Shown here: positions 44,969 through 56,519 of the stretch, piece after piece
How positions within the stretch are numbered: position 1 is the stretch's first letter
Layout of the letters: every line of letters begins with the position of its first letter
Origin: Notolepis coatsorum
Lineage: Eukaryota > Chordata > Actinopteri > Aulopiformes > Paralepididae
Length of the DNA: 64,000 nt
Direction: 5' to 3'
Assembly (NCBI GenBank): GCA_963971535.1
Contig: OZ020587.1
Span: 156,593,877-156,657,876, forward strand
The notes under the pieces: generated by a model
What the model was told of the DNA's origin: nothing
What the model saw: only the letters and a program-made list of their open reading frames with translations
Database searches by the model: none
Made by a program: the position numbers and the translations under genes

Positions 44969-46585
44969 CAGTGGTTCCCAACCTTTTTCCCCCCAGGGAC
45001 CCCCAAACATCTCTGCTGAAATTCGCGGACCCCTTCCTAATAAGATACCATAAAATACTTTTTTTTTTTCATTTTAATAACAAACTGCTTATACACAGGC
45101 ATATGCATCACAATTAGACCCACTATGCTTCTTTGACTTGTGCCTTCAATCAACAAATCTCATCTTGCACCATATGCATTTCAAAATGTTTGGCCAATAT
45201 TCAAATCCTGTATTCATCCTCTCAAATCAGTCCCTAATGGTGAACGGTTTGCATTTATGGAACAAATCAATGCAACAAATTAAACTAAATATGAGACAGG
45301 AAATTCCAATCAGTAGCAGAGAGAATATGTCCTAGCTGGGTTTAATACCTTTTTTTTGTCATTTTAATAACAAACTGCTTATACACAGGCATATGCATCA
45401 TAATTAGACCCACTATGCTTCTTTGACTTGTGCCTTCAATCAACAAATCTAATCTTGCACCATATGTATTTCAAAATTTTGGCCAATATTCAAATCCTGT
45501 ATTCATCCTCTCAAATCAGGCCCTAATGGTGAACGGTTTGCATTTATGTTGAATGAAGTAAGAATCCACTGCAGTAAAAATATCCTCACCTCGAGTGGTG
45601 GTAGTAAGGTTGACTGACATGAGAATGTCCTGCTTCAGATCCTCATTTTCGATATATTGCACATAAACGATGAGCACAGCCTCGTCTGCGACAGTTGTAG
45701 TTTCATCAAGTTGTATGGCAAATGGACCCTTTCTAAGCTTTTCTGACAGCTGCTGCTCGCAATCACTTGACATCTTATCAATTCGGTCTTTCACTACATT
45801 GTTCGAGAGTGGTACTGATTTTAGTTTATCCGCCACCTGTGGGCCGCACAGTTTCTAAACCATTTTGATGCAGGCTGGTTTGATGAGCTGCTCGCCAATA
45901 TTGTGCGGTTTCTTTGCTTTTGCAATTAAAAGCGAACACTCAAAGGAGGCTTCGGTAGCCTTCTGTAAATCACTGCCACCCCTGCTCCACGCTACTCTAA
46001 CATCAACAGGCTTGTTCGCCTTGAGAGACTGTTCTTTCCTCCGAAAAAAGTCTGGATCCTTCCCAACGGTTTCTGGGTGCTTAGACGCCTGATGTCTCTT
46101 CAGCTTGCTGGGCTTCAGGCTCGAGTTTGCCAACTTTTCTCCACAAATCACACACTCAGGTCGTTTGTCTGGTCCCTCAGTGAAGCCCATGGTGATGTAA
46201 TTTTCGCGATTGCTGTAGGTCCTAACTTTTTTTGCAGATGAGCTGCCGTCATCTCCTTTTCGTTTGTCACACATTTTCGCCTCTGGCGACTGACTGCAGA
46301 CGAGCCGAGAAAGTTAACTAGCGTGCTAGGCTAGCTACAGAAAGTGATACAGTCAACTGATTCGCGTTTTAGCGGCTACCCGGAAGCCTACTGTTAACGT
46401 TCAAAAATCATGTCTAGATGTTTATTTATTTATCTTTATTTTTTATTGTAGTGGAGAGACTATTCATAAAAATATGCTAATTAAATATTTCTCTGAAAAA
46501 AAAAAAAAAAAAAAAAAAGACCTCAAATCATCTGTGGTCTGGCGGACCCCCAGGGGGTCCGCGGACCCCAGGTTGGGAATCACTG
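44969..46585 (-). mobile_element. hAT transposon, ZBED5-like transposase
   Basis: Ends cagtggttcccaacc and (inverted) cagtgattcccaacctgggg. Perfect duplication gtttagag (44961-44968, 46586-46593). A ~190-bp interior segment is duplicated in tandem (about 45060-45249 and 45357-45548). Confidence 0.93.
45516..46274 (-). pseudogene. hAT transposase, N-terminal part (ZBED5/FAM200-like)
   Basis: Starts MCDKRKGDDGSSSAKKVRTY at 46274. A BED zinc finger follows (CVICGEKLANSSLKPSKLKR, then HQASKHPE). Later comes the catalytic-region signature RKGPFAIQLDETTTVADEAV. One in-frame TAG (about 45852-45854) interrupts it between CIKMV and KLCGPQ. The frame ends near 45516, and the C-terminal half of a normal ~600-residue protein is missing, where the duplicated segment lies. 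Not functional as it stands. Confidence 0.85.
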
Positions 46586-46805
46586 GTTTAGAGGGTCTAT
46601 CACAGTGTTTGTAGGGTCTATCGTAGTGTTTGTCGGGTCTATCACAGTGGTTAGAGGGTCTATCACAGTGTTTAGATGGTCTATCAGTGTTTAGAGGGTC
46701 TATCACAGTGTTTAGAGGATCTATCTGATACACCCTCTAAACACTGTGATAGACCCTCTAAACACTGTGATAGACCCTACAAACACTGTGATAGACCCTC
46801 TAAAC
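46586..46805. repeat. 21-bp minisatellite array 6 (inverted)
   Basis: Forward units to ~46735, reverse units to 46805. Confidence 0.93.
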
Positions 46806-46884
46806 CAGGGGTGGCCAACCCGCGGCTCGCGAGCCGCATGCGGCTCTTTGCCCGTCAATGTGCGGCTCTTCCATCCACAAAAAA

Positions 46885-46922
<38 letters not shown>

Positions 46923-48529
46923 ACTTTTTTTTTTTTTTTTACTTTTTTTTTTTTTTATGTCACTCATTCCATAAGGACGTAGAATAAACATTTACAATTT
47001 TTTTTTAAATGGTCCATTTGCATGTTCTTGGTATCTGAATCTAGGGACATATATGGATCAGTGTCAGAAATAGTGTGTCTGTTACTAGGCTTGAGTAAAT
47101 TGTAATGAACCAAAGGAGAATATCAATTCTATTTAAAAAAAAAAAAGAATCTTTGACTGTAAATAACACCATGCTAAAATTGACCAGACCTGAAAAATCT
47201 AAGCAAATGAATAAAGGGAAGATGATTAAACAGAAGGTTTTGTAGATACAGTACTGAATTCTGCCATCTTTTTTATAATGTAAATTTCTCCACCATTTTT
47301 CATCATATTGCAACACCGTTTTTTGCAAGACGTTCACAGAAAGGTAGAGAAACTAACTGCGTTCTGTTTTATGGCAATAACGTTCAGGTTTGTGGGAGAT
47401 AATCCCAAAAAATAAGAGAAATTAAAAAGTAAATCCAGAAGTCAGATGATTGACAGGGGCTGCATGGTGTGAGCTGGGTAGGGTAGTTTTTCGAAATTTG
47501 AAAGCCCTGAGTCTCTTCCTTCAAAAGACTACACTCACTTTTGGCTGTGCCACTTCCTCCTGTCAATATGCGCCGGTTTCCGACTCAATGCCCTGAGATT
47601 TCTATAATCTTATATTTCACTAATAACAGTTAAAATAATTGGTAAACAAACATAATGCTGAAAATATACACTTTTACTGTATATCTCGGGCTTAAGAGGT
47701 TAACCCTGTGAGGCCCAAATTAAAAAGAAATTAGCAACTTCAGAGGCCAGAGGGTGGGACATATAAACACATTTACTATCAAATAGCATTGTGAGGCTGA
47801 ACAACAGGACCAATTGACTATACATGTGCTTAAAGGGGAACTATCTTATAAATGGCTTTTTTCAGTGTTTACCATTGTTTCTTAGCTATGTGGACTTATA
47901 TTAATAGGATATATGTCTCTAATTCTCATATTGGCGAATTCTTCCAATTCTCCTCTCACAATATTCACCCTCACTGAACTGAGTCATCTGAAAATGTGCA
48001 TATCTGTGATGTCAGAGATTTCTCAGCTGCATAATAATGTGGCAGTTGATGTGGCAGTTGGCACCAGGCCACACAGTGGTTGGAGCCCAGCCTCAAAACG
48101 GCTTAAGATCTTGAGGTAGAAAAATGCGGTTTTTAGTACTTGATTAGAAATACAAAACAATGCATTTTTTTTGAAAAAAACCTAGGTGTTCCATAGACTC
48201 ACAGGAATTGTGTAAAAGTGCCCAAATAGTGAAAGAAATAGTAAAATAGTTCCCCTTTAACATTTTTTAAATAAACATTATTTTTTTAAATGGCTAAAAG
48301 TGATTTTGTAATTTTGCAACCGTGGGTCTCACAGGGTACTTTTAACCCTGTGAGGCCCAAATAAAAAAGACATTAGCAACTTCAGAGGCCACAGGGTGAG
48401 AACTATAAACACATGAAGGGTGCCGTGACTGAAAAAAAAGTTGAGAAACGCTGGTATATGGTGTGGCTCTTTGTGGTACCACAGTCATTTTTTTGTGGCT
48501 CTTAGTCTCTGACTGGTTGGCCACCCCTG
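46806..48529. mobile_element. Non-autonomous hAT (caggggtggccaac)
   Basis: Ends caggggtggccaacccg and (inverted) caggggtggccaaccag. Perfect duplication ctctaaac (46798-46805, 48530-48537). Interior has a segment (about 47010-47280) shared with 48650-48990 and with the hAT MITE at 59622-60644. Also a ~70-bp direct repeat (aaccctgtgaggcccaaa) at 47701 and 48343. Confidence 0.92.
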
Positions 48530-48581
48530 CTCTAAACACTGATAGCTCTCTAAACACTGTGATAGACCATCTAAACACTGT
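48530..48581. repeat. 21-bp minisatellite array 7
   Basis: Last two to three reverse units, followed by an AT run. Confidence 0.9.
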
Positions 48582-48649
48582 ACTATATTATATATATATA
48601 TAAATGTGCGAATTGGCTATAATAAGGTCATTTATAAGCATCATATTAT

Positions 48650-48990
48650 ATAATAATATTTCAAATTGCATTGGTCCGGATGGGAGAATTCAGTACTGTA
48701 TCTACAGAACCTTCGGTTTAATCATCTTCCCTTTATTAATTTCCTTCGATTTTTTTACACATGATCTCAAGGGGGGACTGAACGAGATCAGTGGCAGTTT
48801 TTAATGTTTGGTCATTATTAGCATGGTGTTATTCACTGTCAAAGATGCAAAGAAAAATCATAATTCATATTCTCCTTTGTTTCATCACAATTTAAGCAAG
48901 CCTAGTAATAGACACAATATTTCTGACACTGTGAATACATTCCCTGAGGTTCATAGATGTCCCTAGATACCAATAATATGGGCCTTTCGA
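48650..48990 (-). repeat. Inverted copy of hAT-internal segment
   Basis: Reverse complement resembles 47010-47280 (tgtctgttactaggcttgag region) but without recognisable termini. Confidence 0.6.
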
Positions 48991-50006
48991 TTTTGATTAC
49001 AGTATTATATTGTGAAATAATAATTAAATGTGAAATATTGCTATGTTATTGTGAGATTACAAAATCTGATGTGATATTACAGAGGATTTTGATTACAGTA
49101 TTCTATTGTGAAATAATAATTAAATTATGTGAAATCAAAGGATACTGTATGAATGTCACTGTAATATGACACTCATAACAGAATTAGTTATCAATAACCT
49201 ACCTGTATAAAGGTTAAAAGTTGTTGCAAATATTTGTTTCCCCTCATAAATATACCACTATATACATTAATTTCTTATATTAGTTTTAAAATGACCATTT
49301 AACAGTTTAACAGTGCTCTGAAAATGCTCTGAGAACATGCGGTCACCATTCACTGTTTTAAGCACGAACACATAAGGGAGGGAGGGAGAGAGACAGGCCC
49401 TGTATGCCTGCACCCTGCCATGTTGTAGGTTTACCACGACTTTTTAGCAAGCAAGCATAATGGTAGCAGCAATGCTAAGCTAACTGATTGTGCCAGTGTA
49501 TCCTGTTAAAGAATACAGCATAAGCCACATTTTGAAACGTTACTGACGTTAGCCTACATAAAATGTATAACAGTATATGCAACAGGTGGATATCACTAAA
49601 CACCAAAATCAAGAAACATGCATTATAGCTAACTGCTAACGTTACTAGCTAAATTGGCTTCAGCTAGCAGGCATGCATAACGGTTAATATAATATTCTCT
49701 ACCATGTAAAAACGAACACGGCACTACTCCGCTGGCGTTTGCAATCGAAAGCATACATACAACATAATCGACATTATTGCCATGCAGTACTCACCAGCCT
49801 TAACGATGCAGAGAGACATGAGGTAGCTGCCAGGAAGCTGCCGCACAGGTGCATTCTGGGAGGCGGGGCACAAGTGCAGTGCAGTCTGGGTGATGAGACA
49901 ATGACGACAAACAGCATACGTTGAACAGCATACGTTGATTCAACATTTATTAGATCTTGGCATTTCAATCATTAAAATTCAACCACAAAACAATATTGAT
50001 TCAATG
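48991..50006. other. AT-rich, nothing coding
   Basis: Short direct repeats of gtattatattgtgaaataat near 49000 and 49100. Subterminal-type ttgattcaac words at 49935-50000. No gene recognised. Confidence 0.3.
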
Positions 50007-50926
50007 ACATGTTTTCTGTCAGGCCCCCCTTTGGCGGACCAAAATATTTTGGGCCCCCGCCCCCTCCCCTCGCCCCAACAAAATAGTCATGAAATGGGCC
50101 ATGTTTAAATTTATTGAAATAACACCAATATCGTGACCTTTCAAATTGGCCCTATATTTTGTTTTCAGAGCTGTCATGGATGAAAAGCCAGCTTCACACA
50201 GATACTGTATGTGGTGCTGAATGGTATCAACACCTTAACTGCTGCATCATGAGATACTTGGTGGGCCATGAGATGAGATACTTGGTACTCAGCACCACAC
50301 TCTGAGGGCGCGTTCACACCTACCCTGTTTGGTCCACTTTAAGTGGACCATGGTCCCTTTAGATCAATAGTCCGTTTGGTTTGTACAGGTCTGAACGCAA
50401 ACCGAACTATAATGAGGACCAAACAACCGAACCATGGTCCTCTTGAAAAGTTGGGACTCGGTTCGTTTCAAAGTGGACCATGGTTCGTTTGCTGTTGGTG
50501 TGAACACAAAACGAACTTTATATAGTATCTAATCTAGAGCAAATGAGTGACAGGTGCCTAGTGGCGGCGGTCGCGCAACCCAACTTGACAGCGCCAAGTG
50601 ACAGCTTGCGCGCGACCCAACTCAAATGAATGACAGGCGCGCGTGTAACGGGGAAGCCCGTGGGTATGTCCACAGTCACGGAAACAGGTGTGTTGACGAG
50701 TGACTGTGGCAGTGCGGGCTGGTAAATTAAACTCACTTCCCCATAACAGGGTTAACAGACGCATAGGTACGGTAGTTAGGAGTGAATTCACTTCTTAGTG
50801 CAGCGGCCTGTGTCGTCGCCCGCGGACACGGGAGCCCCCTGTTCGACTCCCCCTCGGGACATTCTCATTTAACATCAAACACAACGCAGACCCAGTATGA
50901 TCCGTCACACGCAGACAGTCTCTCTC

Positions 50927-50965
<39 letters not shown>

Positions 50966-51012
50966 CTTTCTTCCTCTCTCTGTCTCTCTAGACTGGCGCC
51001 GTGCGCGGACAG

Positions 51013-51047
<35 letters not shown>

Positions 51048-51512
51048 ATCTTTCTCTCTCTATCTCTCTATATCTCTACTCTCTAGTCGACTTGCGCCAC
51101 GCTCGTAATGACAGTATCTCTCTGCTTTATCACAAGAGACGCTGTCGGCAACTGTTTGTGAGTGCTAGTCCAATAGATGAACGACTTGGCGACAGCATGT
51201 CCTTTGTTTACAAATTAGATCCGCACCAAACAGGGTAGTGTGAACGCAGACCAAAATCAAACAATGTATCATTTTCACATTTGGTCCACCAGAAAGTCCG
51301 GACTATCCACTGATAGTCCGGACTATCCCTGGACTTTCAGGTGTGAACACACCCTGAAACTAGCTCTCTAGGTGGTATCAGATGAGATTTCAAAGAGTTC
51401 TTCCAAGAGTTTGGATGGAGATGTGTCAGGAAGCTTTTATAAATCTCAAGCCCCCCCTGTCATGCCTCTGCGCCCCCCCTGGGGGGCGCGCCCCCCACTT
51501 TGAGAAACACTG
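50007..51512. mobile_element. hAT-like element, degenerate left end
   Basis: Right end (inverted) cagtgtttctcaaagtgggg is a typical fish hAT terminus. The left end near 50007 is a weak match and no duplication is clear. Confidence 0.4.
50305..51355. mobile_element. MITE with agggcgcgttcacacct inverted ends
   Basis: agggcgcgttcacacct and (inverted) agggtgtgttcacacct bound about 1.05 kb. Subterminal ggtccactttaagtggacc palindromes. Contains (TC)n runs. Target duplication not identified. Confidence 0.55.
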
Positions 51513-51694
51513 GGTTAATGGTTGATCCACCATCAATCGTCGACCTTAACCAAAAATCAAGCATTTTGACCATAACTCAACATTGAATTAACATCTTTTG
51601 CTTGTGTGATTTTCCCCGTATTTGCTTCAACACGCTGAAACCAATGAACCTAGCAGTGGAGGCAGGTCTTCCAGCCGTGGGAGTCGATACTGCA

Positions 51695-53492
51695 GATACT
51701 GGTCTCTCTTTTGGTATTAGCTACTGGTCTCTCTCTTGGTATTAGATACTGGTCTCTCTCTCTTGGTATTAGATACTGGTCGCTCTTTTGGTATTAGATA
51801 CTGGTCTCTCTTTTGGTATTAGATACTGGTCTCTCTTTTGGTATTAGATAATGGTATCTCTTTTGGTGTGAGATACTGGTCTCTCTTTTGGTGTTAGATA
51901 CTGGTCTCTCTTTTGGTATTAGATACCGGTATCTCTTTTGGTATTAGATACTGGTCTCTCTTTTGGTATTAGATACCGGTCTCTCTCTTGGTATTAGATA
52001 CTGGTCTCTCTCTTGGTATTATATACTGGTCTCTCTCTTGGTATTAGATACTGGTCTCTCTTTTGGTGTTAGATACTGGTTTCTCTTTTGATATTAGATA
52101 CTGGTCTCTCTTTTGGTATTATATACCGGTCTCCATTTTGGTATTATATACTGGTCTCCCTTTTGGTATTAGATACCGGTCTCTCTTTTGGTATTAGATA
52201 CCGGTCTCTCTTTTGGTATTAGATACTGGTCTCTCTTTTGGTATTATATACTGGTCTCTCTTTTCATATTATATACTGGTATCTTGTTTGGTATTAGATA
52301 CCGGTATCTCTTTTGATATTAGATACCGGTCTCTCTTTTGGTATTATATACTGGTCTCTCTCTCTTGGTATTAGATACCGGTCTCTCTTTTGGTATTAGA
52401 TACTGGTCTCTCTTTTGGTATTATATACTGGTCTCTCCTTTGGTATTATATACTGGTCTCTCTTTTGGTATTAGATACCGGTCTCTCTTTTGGTGTTAGA
52501 TACATGTCTCCCTTTTGGTATTAGATACTGGTCTCTCTTTTGGTATTAGATACCGGTCTCTCTTTTGGTATTTGATACAGGTCTCCCTTTTGGTATTAGA
52601 TACTGGTATCTCTTTTGGTATTAGATACCGGTCTCTCTTTTGGTATTAGATACTGGTCTCCCTTTTGGTATTAGATACTGGTCTCTCTTTTGGTATTAGA
52701 TACTGGTCTCCCTTTTGGTATTAGATACTGGTCTCCATTTTTATATTAGATACCGGTCTCTCTTTTGGTATTAGATACTGGTCTCTTTTGATACTAGATA
52801 CTGGTCTCTCTTGATACTAGATACTGGTCTCTCTTGATACTAGATACTGGTCTCTTTTGATACTAATCAAATCAAATCAAATCAAATTTATTTATAAGGC
52901 CCGACAACACACGTTAATGTCCCCATGGGCCGTACAGGTCTTCTTTAAACAAGTCAAGAAGAAAACATAACAATAAGTCAAGAACAGAACAAGAACACCA
53001 TAAGGTCCAAAAAAGTTAAGATAAATGCAAATAAATGAAAGAATGCAACCACTCCCAGACATACCCCACGCGAAGGTAAGGAAAAACTCACTAAAACCTA
53101 ACAATAGGGAAAAATGCTCCACAGGCAGTGTGGAGGAGAGAAACCTTAGAAGGGCCATTCAAGGGGGGATCTCCCTTCTTAGATGTCGGTGATAGTAGTG
53201 TTGCAGACTAACAGTTGGTAAGCATACTAGATACTGGTCTCTCTTGATACTAGATACTGGTCTCTTTTGATACTAGATACTGGTCTCTTTTGATACTAGA
53301 TACTGGTCTCTTTTGATACTAGATACTGGTCTCTCTTGATACTAAGTAGATACTGGTCTCCCTTGATACTAGATACTGGTCTCCCTTTTGGTATTAGATA
53401 CTGGTCTCTCTTGATACTAGATACTGGTCTCTTTTGATACTAGATACTGGTCTCTCTTGATACTAGTCTCTCTCTTGATACTAGATACTGGT
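51695..53492. repeat. ~25-bp minisatellite (ggtctctcttttggtattagatact)
   Basis: About 45 units to 52865. Interrupted by a retroposon piece, then about eleven shorter units (gatactagatactggtctct) from 53225. The repeats are contiguous without unique spacers. Confidence 0.95.
52866..53224 (+). mobile_element. Retroposon fragment inside minisatellite
   Basis: Starts with (tcaaa)n and aatttatttataaggc, then motifs common in fish retroposon 3' ends (gaaaaactcac, gagagaaacctt). Flanked by atacta on both sides, consistent with insertion into the array. Confidence 0.55.
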
Positions 53493-53744
53493 GCAGGGTG
53501 GGTCAGCTCACATTACTTACCGACAGACAAACCCATTCGACACTTTTCACGTTTCATTTAGCTTTTCCTCTCGTCCCCCGTGGCTCCCGGCCCACCAGGG
53601 CTGTGGATCTAAAAGCACTGCATTGTCTCTTAGCTTACTGCACGCTTTTTGTCAATCGGCATTATCGACTCCCGTCTCCAAAAGACCGATGGCGTTTCCA
53701 TTACATCTTGGCAGGTGAGCTTAGAGAGGATCATTACATTATGC

Positions 53745-55480
53745 CGACCCCGCCGTGACCCCGGCATCGAGGTTAATGGGATCCGCTTCAAGGCCCTCGA
53801 CCTGGCATATCACGCGGCGGAGGGAACGGCTCCCGTTTACCTCCGGTCAATGGTCTCTAACTACACACCCTCAAGACCCCTACGCTCTGCATCTTCTAAC
53901 TATACACACCCTCAAGACCCCTACACTATCTTCTAACTACATACCCTCAAGACCCCTACGCTCTGCATCTTCTAATTATACACACCCTCAAGACCCCTAC
54001 GCTCTGCATCTTCTAACTATACACACCCTCAAGACCCCTACACTATCTTCTAACTACACACCCTCAAAACCCCTACGCTCTGCATCTTCTAACTATACAC
54101 ACCCTCAAGACCCCTACACTATCTTCTAACTACACACCCTCAAGACCCTTACGCTCTGCATCTTCTAACTATACACACCCTCAAGACCCCTACACTATCT
54201 TCTAACTACACACCCTCAAGACCCCTACGCTCTGCATCTTCTAACTATACACACCCTCAAGACCCCTACACTATCTTCTAACTACACACCCTCAAGACCC
54301 CTACGCTCTGCATCTTCTAACTATACACACCCTCAAGACCCCTACGCTCTGCATCTTCTAACTATACACACCCTCAAGACCCCTACACTATCTTCTAACT
54401 ACACACCCTCAAGACCCCTACGCTCTGCATCTTCTAACTATACACACCCTCAAGACCCCTACACTATCTTCTAACTACACACCCTCAAGACCCCTATGCT
54501 CTGCATCTTCTAACTATACACACCCTCAAGACCCCTACACTATTTTCTAACTACACACCCTCAAGACCCCTATGCTCTGCATCTTCTAACTATACACACC
54601 CTCAAGACCCCTACGCTCTGCATCTTCTAACTATACACACCCTCAAGACCCCTACACTATCTTCTAACTACACACCCTCAAGACCCCTACGCTCTGCATC
54701 TTCTAACTATACACACCCTCAAGACCCCTACACTATCTTCTAACTACACACCCTCAAGACCCCTATGCTCTGCATCTTCTAACTATACACACCCTCAAGA
54801 CCCCTACACTATTTTCTAACTACACACCCTCAAGACCCCTATGCTCTGCATCTTCTAACTATACACACCCTCAAGACCCCTACACTATCTTCTAACTACA
54901 CACCCTCAAGACCCCTACGCTCTGCATCTTCTAACTATACACACCCTCAAGACCCCTACACTATCTTCTAACTACACACCCTCAAGACCCCTACACTATC
55001 TTCTAACTATACACACCCTCAAGACCCCTACACTATCTTCTAACTACACACCCTCAAGACCCATACGCTCTGCATCCTCTGGCCGCCTCAGACCTACTCC
55101 TATCCAAGCTCCGGGAGGGTCATCAAAGAGAAGTCGCCTATTCTTGCCCCACAATGGTGGAATGAACTACCCACCCCAGTTAGGACAGCCGAAACCCGTC
55201 CAATATTTCGCCGTCGACTAAAGACGCACTTCTTCAACCATTATCTGAATTAAAAATATCTAACCCTAACTAACCTTACTGTCATGCACTTGTCCTAATA
55301 AACTAACCTACACTGTAGCACTCAACACCTTGATGAACATTGTTACTCAGCTGATAGAGTTGTACCCTTCCTGATGACTTGTCGTACAGAACTTGTAAGT
55401 CGATTTGGATAAAAGCATCAGCTAAATGACTAAATGTAAATGTACTGTACCCATTCTGCAATCTGTTAATAAAGTTTTCA
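53745..55480 (+). pseudogene. LINE (L2/CR1-like) ORF2 C-terminus and 3' tail
   Basis: Encodes IRFKALDLAYHAAEGTAPVY and LRSMVSNYTPSRPLRSAS, as in the region following the reverse transcriptase of L2-like LINEs. After a long tandem array come gcccacaatggtggaatgaac (PQWWNEL-type) and a 3' end with tttggataaaagcatcagc. 5'-truncated and interrupted by the array, so it is not functional. Confidence 0.75.
53857..55078. repeat. 39/30-bp minisatellite grown from LINE codons
   Basis: About 35 units of two alternating types: ctaactacacaccctcaaga plus cccctacgctctgcatctt, and a shorter one with cactatcttctaactac. The unit spells the LINE motif NYTPSRPLRSASS. Confidence 0.92.
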
Positions 55481-55573
55481 ATCAATCAATCAAACAGACT
55501 AAATGTACCAGCATTTGTCCTGGTGGTTTGTTTTCCCCGCAGTAGATCAGTGGTTCTCAACCCGGGGGTCCCG

Positions 55574-55598
55574 AGGGGGGGGGGGGGGGGGGGGGGGG
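55574..55598. repeat. Poly-G run
   Basis: About 25 G, inside a hAT-like fragment (cagtggttctcaacccgggg). Confidence 0.9.
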
Positions 55599-55611
55599 TG
55601 GGGGGTTGCAA

Positions 55612-55850
55612 TGATGGGGATGTTGATTCATACTGTATCCATGCACTAAAGAGGATGTTCATTCCTACGGTATCCATGCACTAAAGAGGATGTTCATTCC
55701 TACGGTATCCATGCACTAAAGAGGATGTTCATTCCTACGGTATCCATGCACTAAAGAGGATGTTCATTCCTACAGTATCCATGCTCTAAAGAGGATGTTC
55801 ATTCATACTGTCTCCATGCACTAAAGAGGATGTTGATTCATACTGTATCC
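55612..55850. repeat. ~38-bp minisatellite, about six units
   Basis: Unit atgttcattcctacggtatc plus catgcactaaagagg. Confidence 0.9.
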
Positions 55851-55904
55851 CCTTTCCAAGCCTCTTGTTACAGTTAAGTTATAATGTGTTCTGTCTGTGT
55901 GCGT

Positions 55905-55932
55905 GTGTGTGTCTGTGTCTGTGCGTGTGCGT

Positions 55933-56015
<83 letters not shown>
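55905..56015. repeat. (TG)n next to osbpl6 acceptor
   Basis: Interrupted tg/cg dinucleotides running directly into the cag of the acceptor at 56016-56018, so the repeat takes the place of a pyrimidine tract. Confidence 0.97.
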
Positions 56016-56018
<3 letters not shown>

Positions 56019-56144
56019 GAACAGATGGGGATACCCCTGACTCAACAAGCCTCTAATGAGAGCAGACTCTCCATGTCGGAGTCGGTCTCCGAGTTCTTTG
56101 ATGCCCAGGAAGTGCTTCTGTCTGCCAGCTCGTCTGAGAACGAG
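56019..56144 (+). CDS. osbpl6: osbpl6-like exon with FFAT motif
   Basis: Encodes EQMGIPLTQQASNESRLSMS and ESVSEFFDAQEVLLSASSSE, closing NE, phase 0 at both ends (cag|gaacag, gag|gtaaga). EFFDAQE (56091-56111) is a canonical FFAT motif (EFFDAxE), which in ORPs binds VAP proteins of the ER membrane. The text is very close to ORP6 and less so to ORP3 and ORP7. The acceptor has almost no pyrimidine tract because a TG repeat abuts it. A 24-bp minisatellite starts about 20 bases after the donor. Confidence 0.93.
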
Positions 56145-56164
56145 GTAAGAAGTGTGTGTGTGTG

Positions 56165-56330
56165 TGTGTGTGTGAGAGGGGCAGAGATAGAGGGGTGTGA
56201 GGGGCAGAGAGAGAGGGGTGTGAGGGGCAGAGAGAGAGGGGTGTGAGGGGCAGAGATAGAGGGGTGTGAGGGGCAGAGAGAGAGGGGTGTGAGGGGCAGA
56301 GAGAGAGGGGTGTGAGGGGCAGAGATAGCT
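56165..56330. repeat. 24-bp minisatellite (gggcagagagagaggggtgtga)
   Basis: About seven units just inside the intron. Confidence 0.93.
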
Positions 56331-56519
56331 CTGGAGCCCCCCCCCCCTCGTCTAATCTACCCCATGGGGTTAATCCCCTCCGTCCGGCTCCAGTCACTTC
56401 CTCTAGCGGTCCTCCTCTGACCGTCCCTCTTCTTGTCCCTCTTTCTGTTCATGATGGACGTTCCCGGTTCCATCACTCAAAACCAAAGCGTCCTCCCGTC
56501 TCGAGGGAAGAGAGCCTTC

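Larger units (their letters stand above)
33023..51605. mobile_element. Candidate large DNA transposon, heavily nested
   Basis: Left end agcaaaaaatttgtgaatca and right end (inverted) agcaaaagatgttaattcaa look like matching termini. Both sides carry subterminal ttgaatcaacgttg-type repeats. Between them lie a DUF4806-like gene and many later insertions. No target duplication was confirmed. The alternative is two separate MITEs of one family. Confidence 0.3.

Noticed and set aside
36640-48580. Open frames reading MIDPLNTVIDPLNTV or RPSKHCDRPSKHC
   Set aside because: These are translations of the 21-bp minisatellite, whose length is a multiple of three. No gene signals are present.
51695-53492. 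Regular 25-bp repeats resembling a CRISPR array
   Set aside because: The units are contiguous and lack unique spacers, and the sequence is from a vertebrate. It is a minisatellite.
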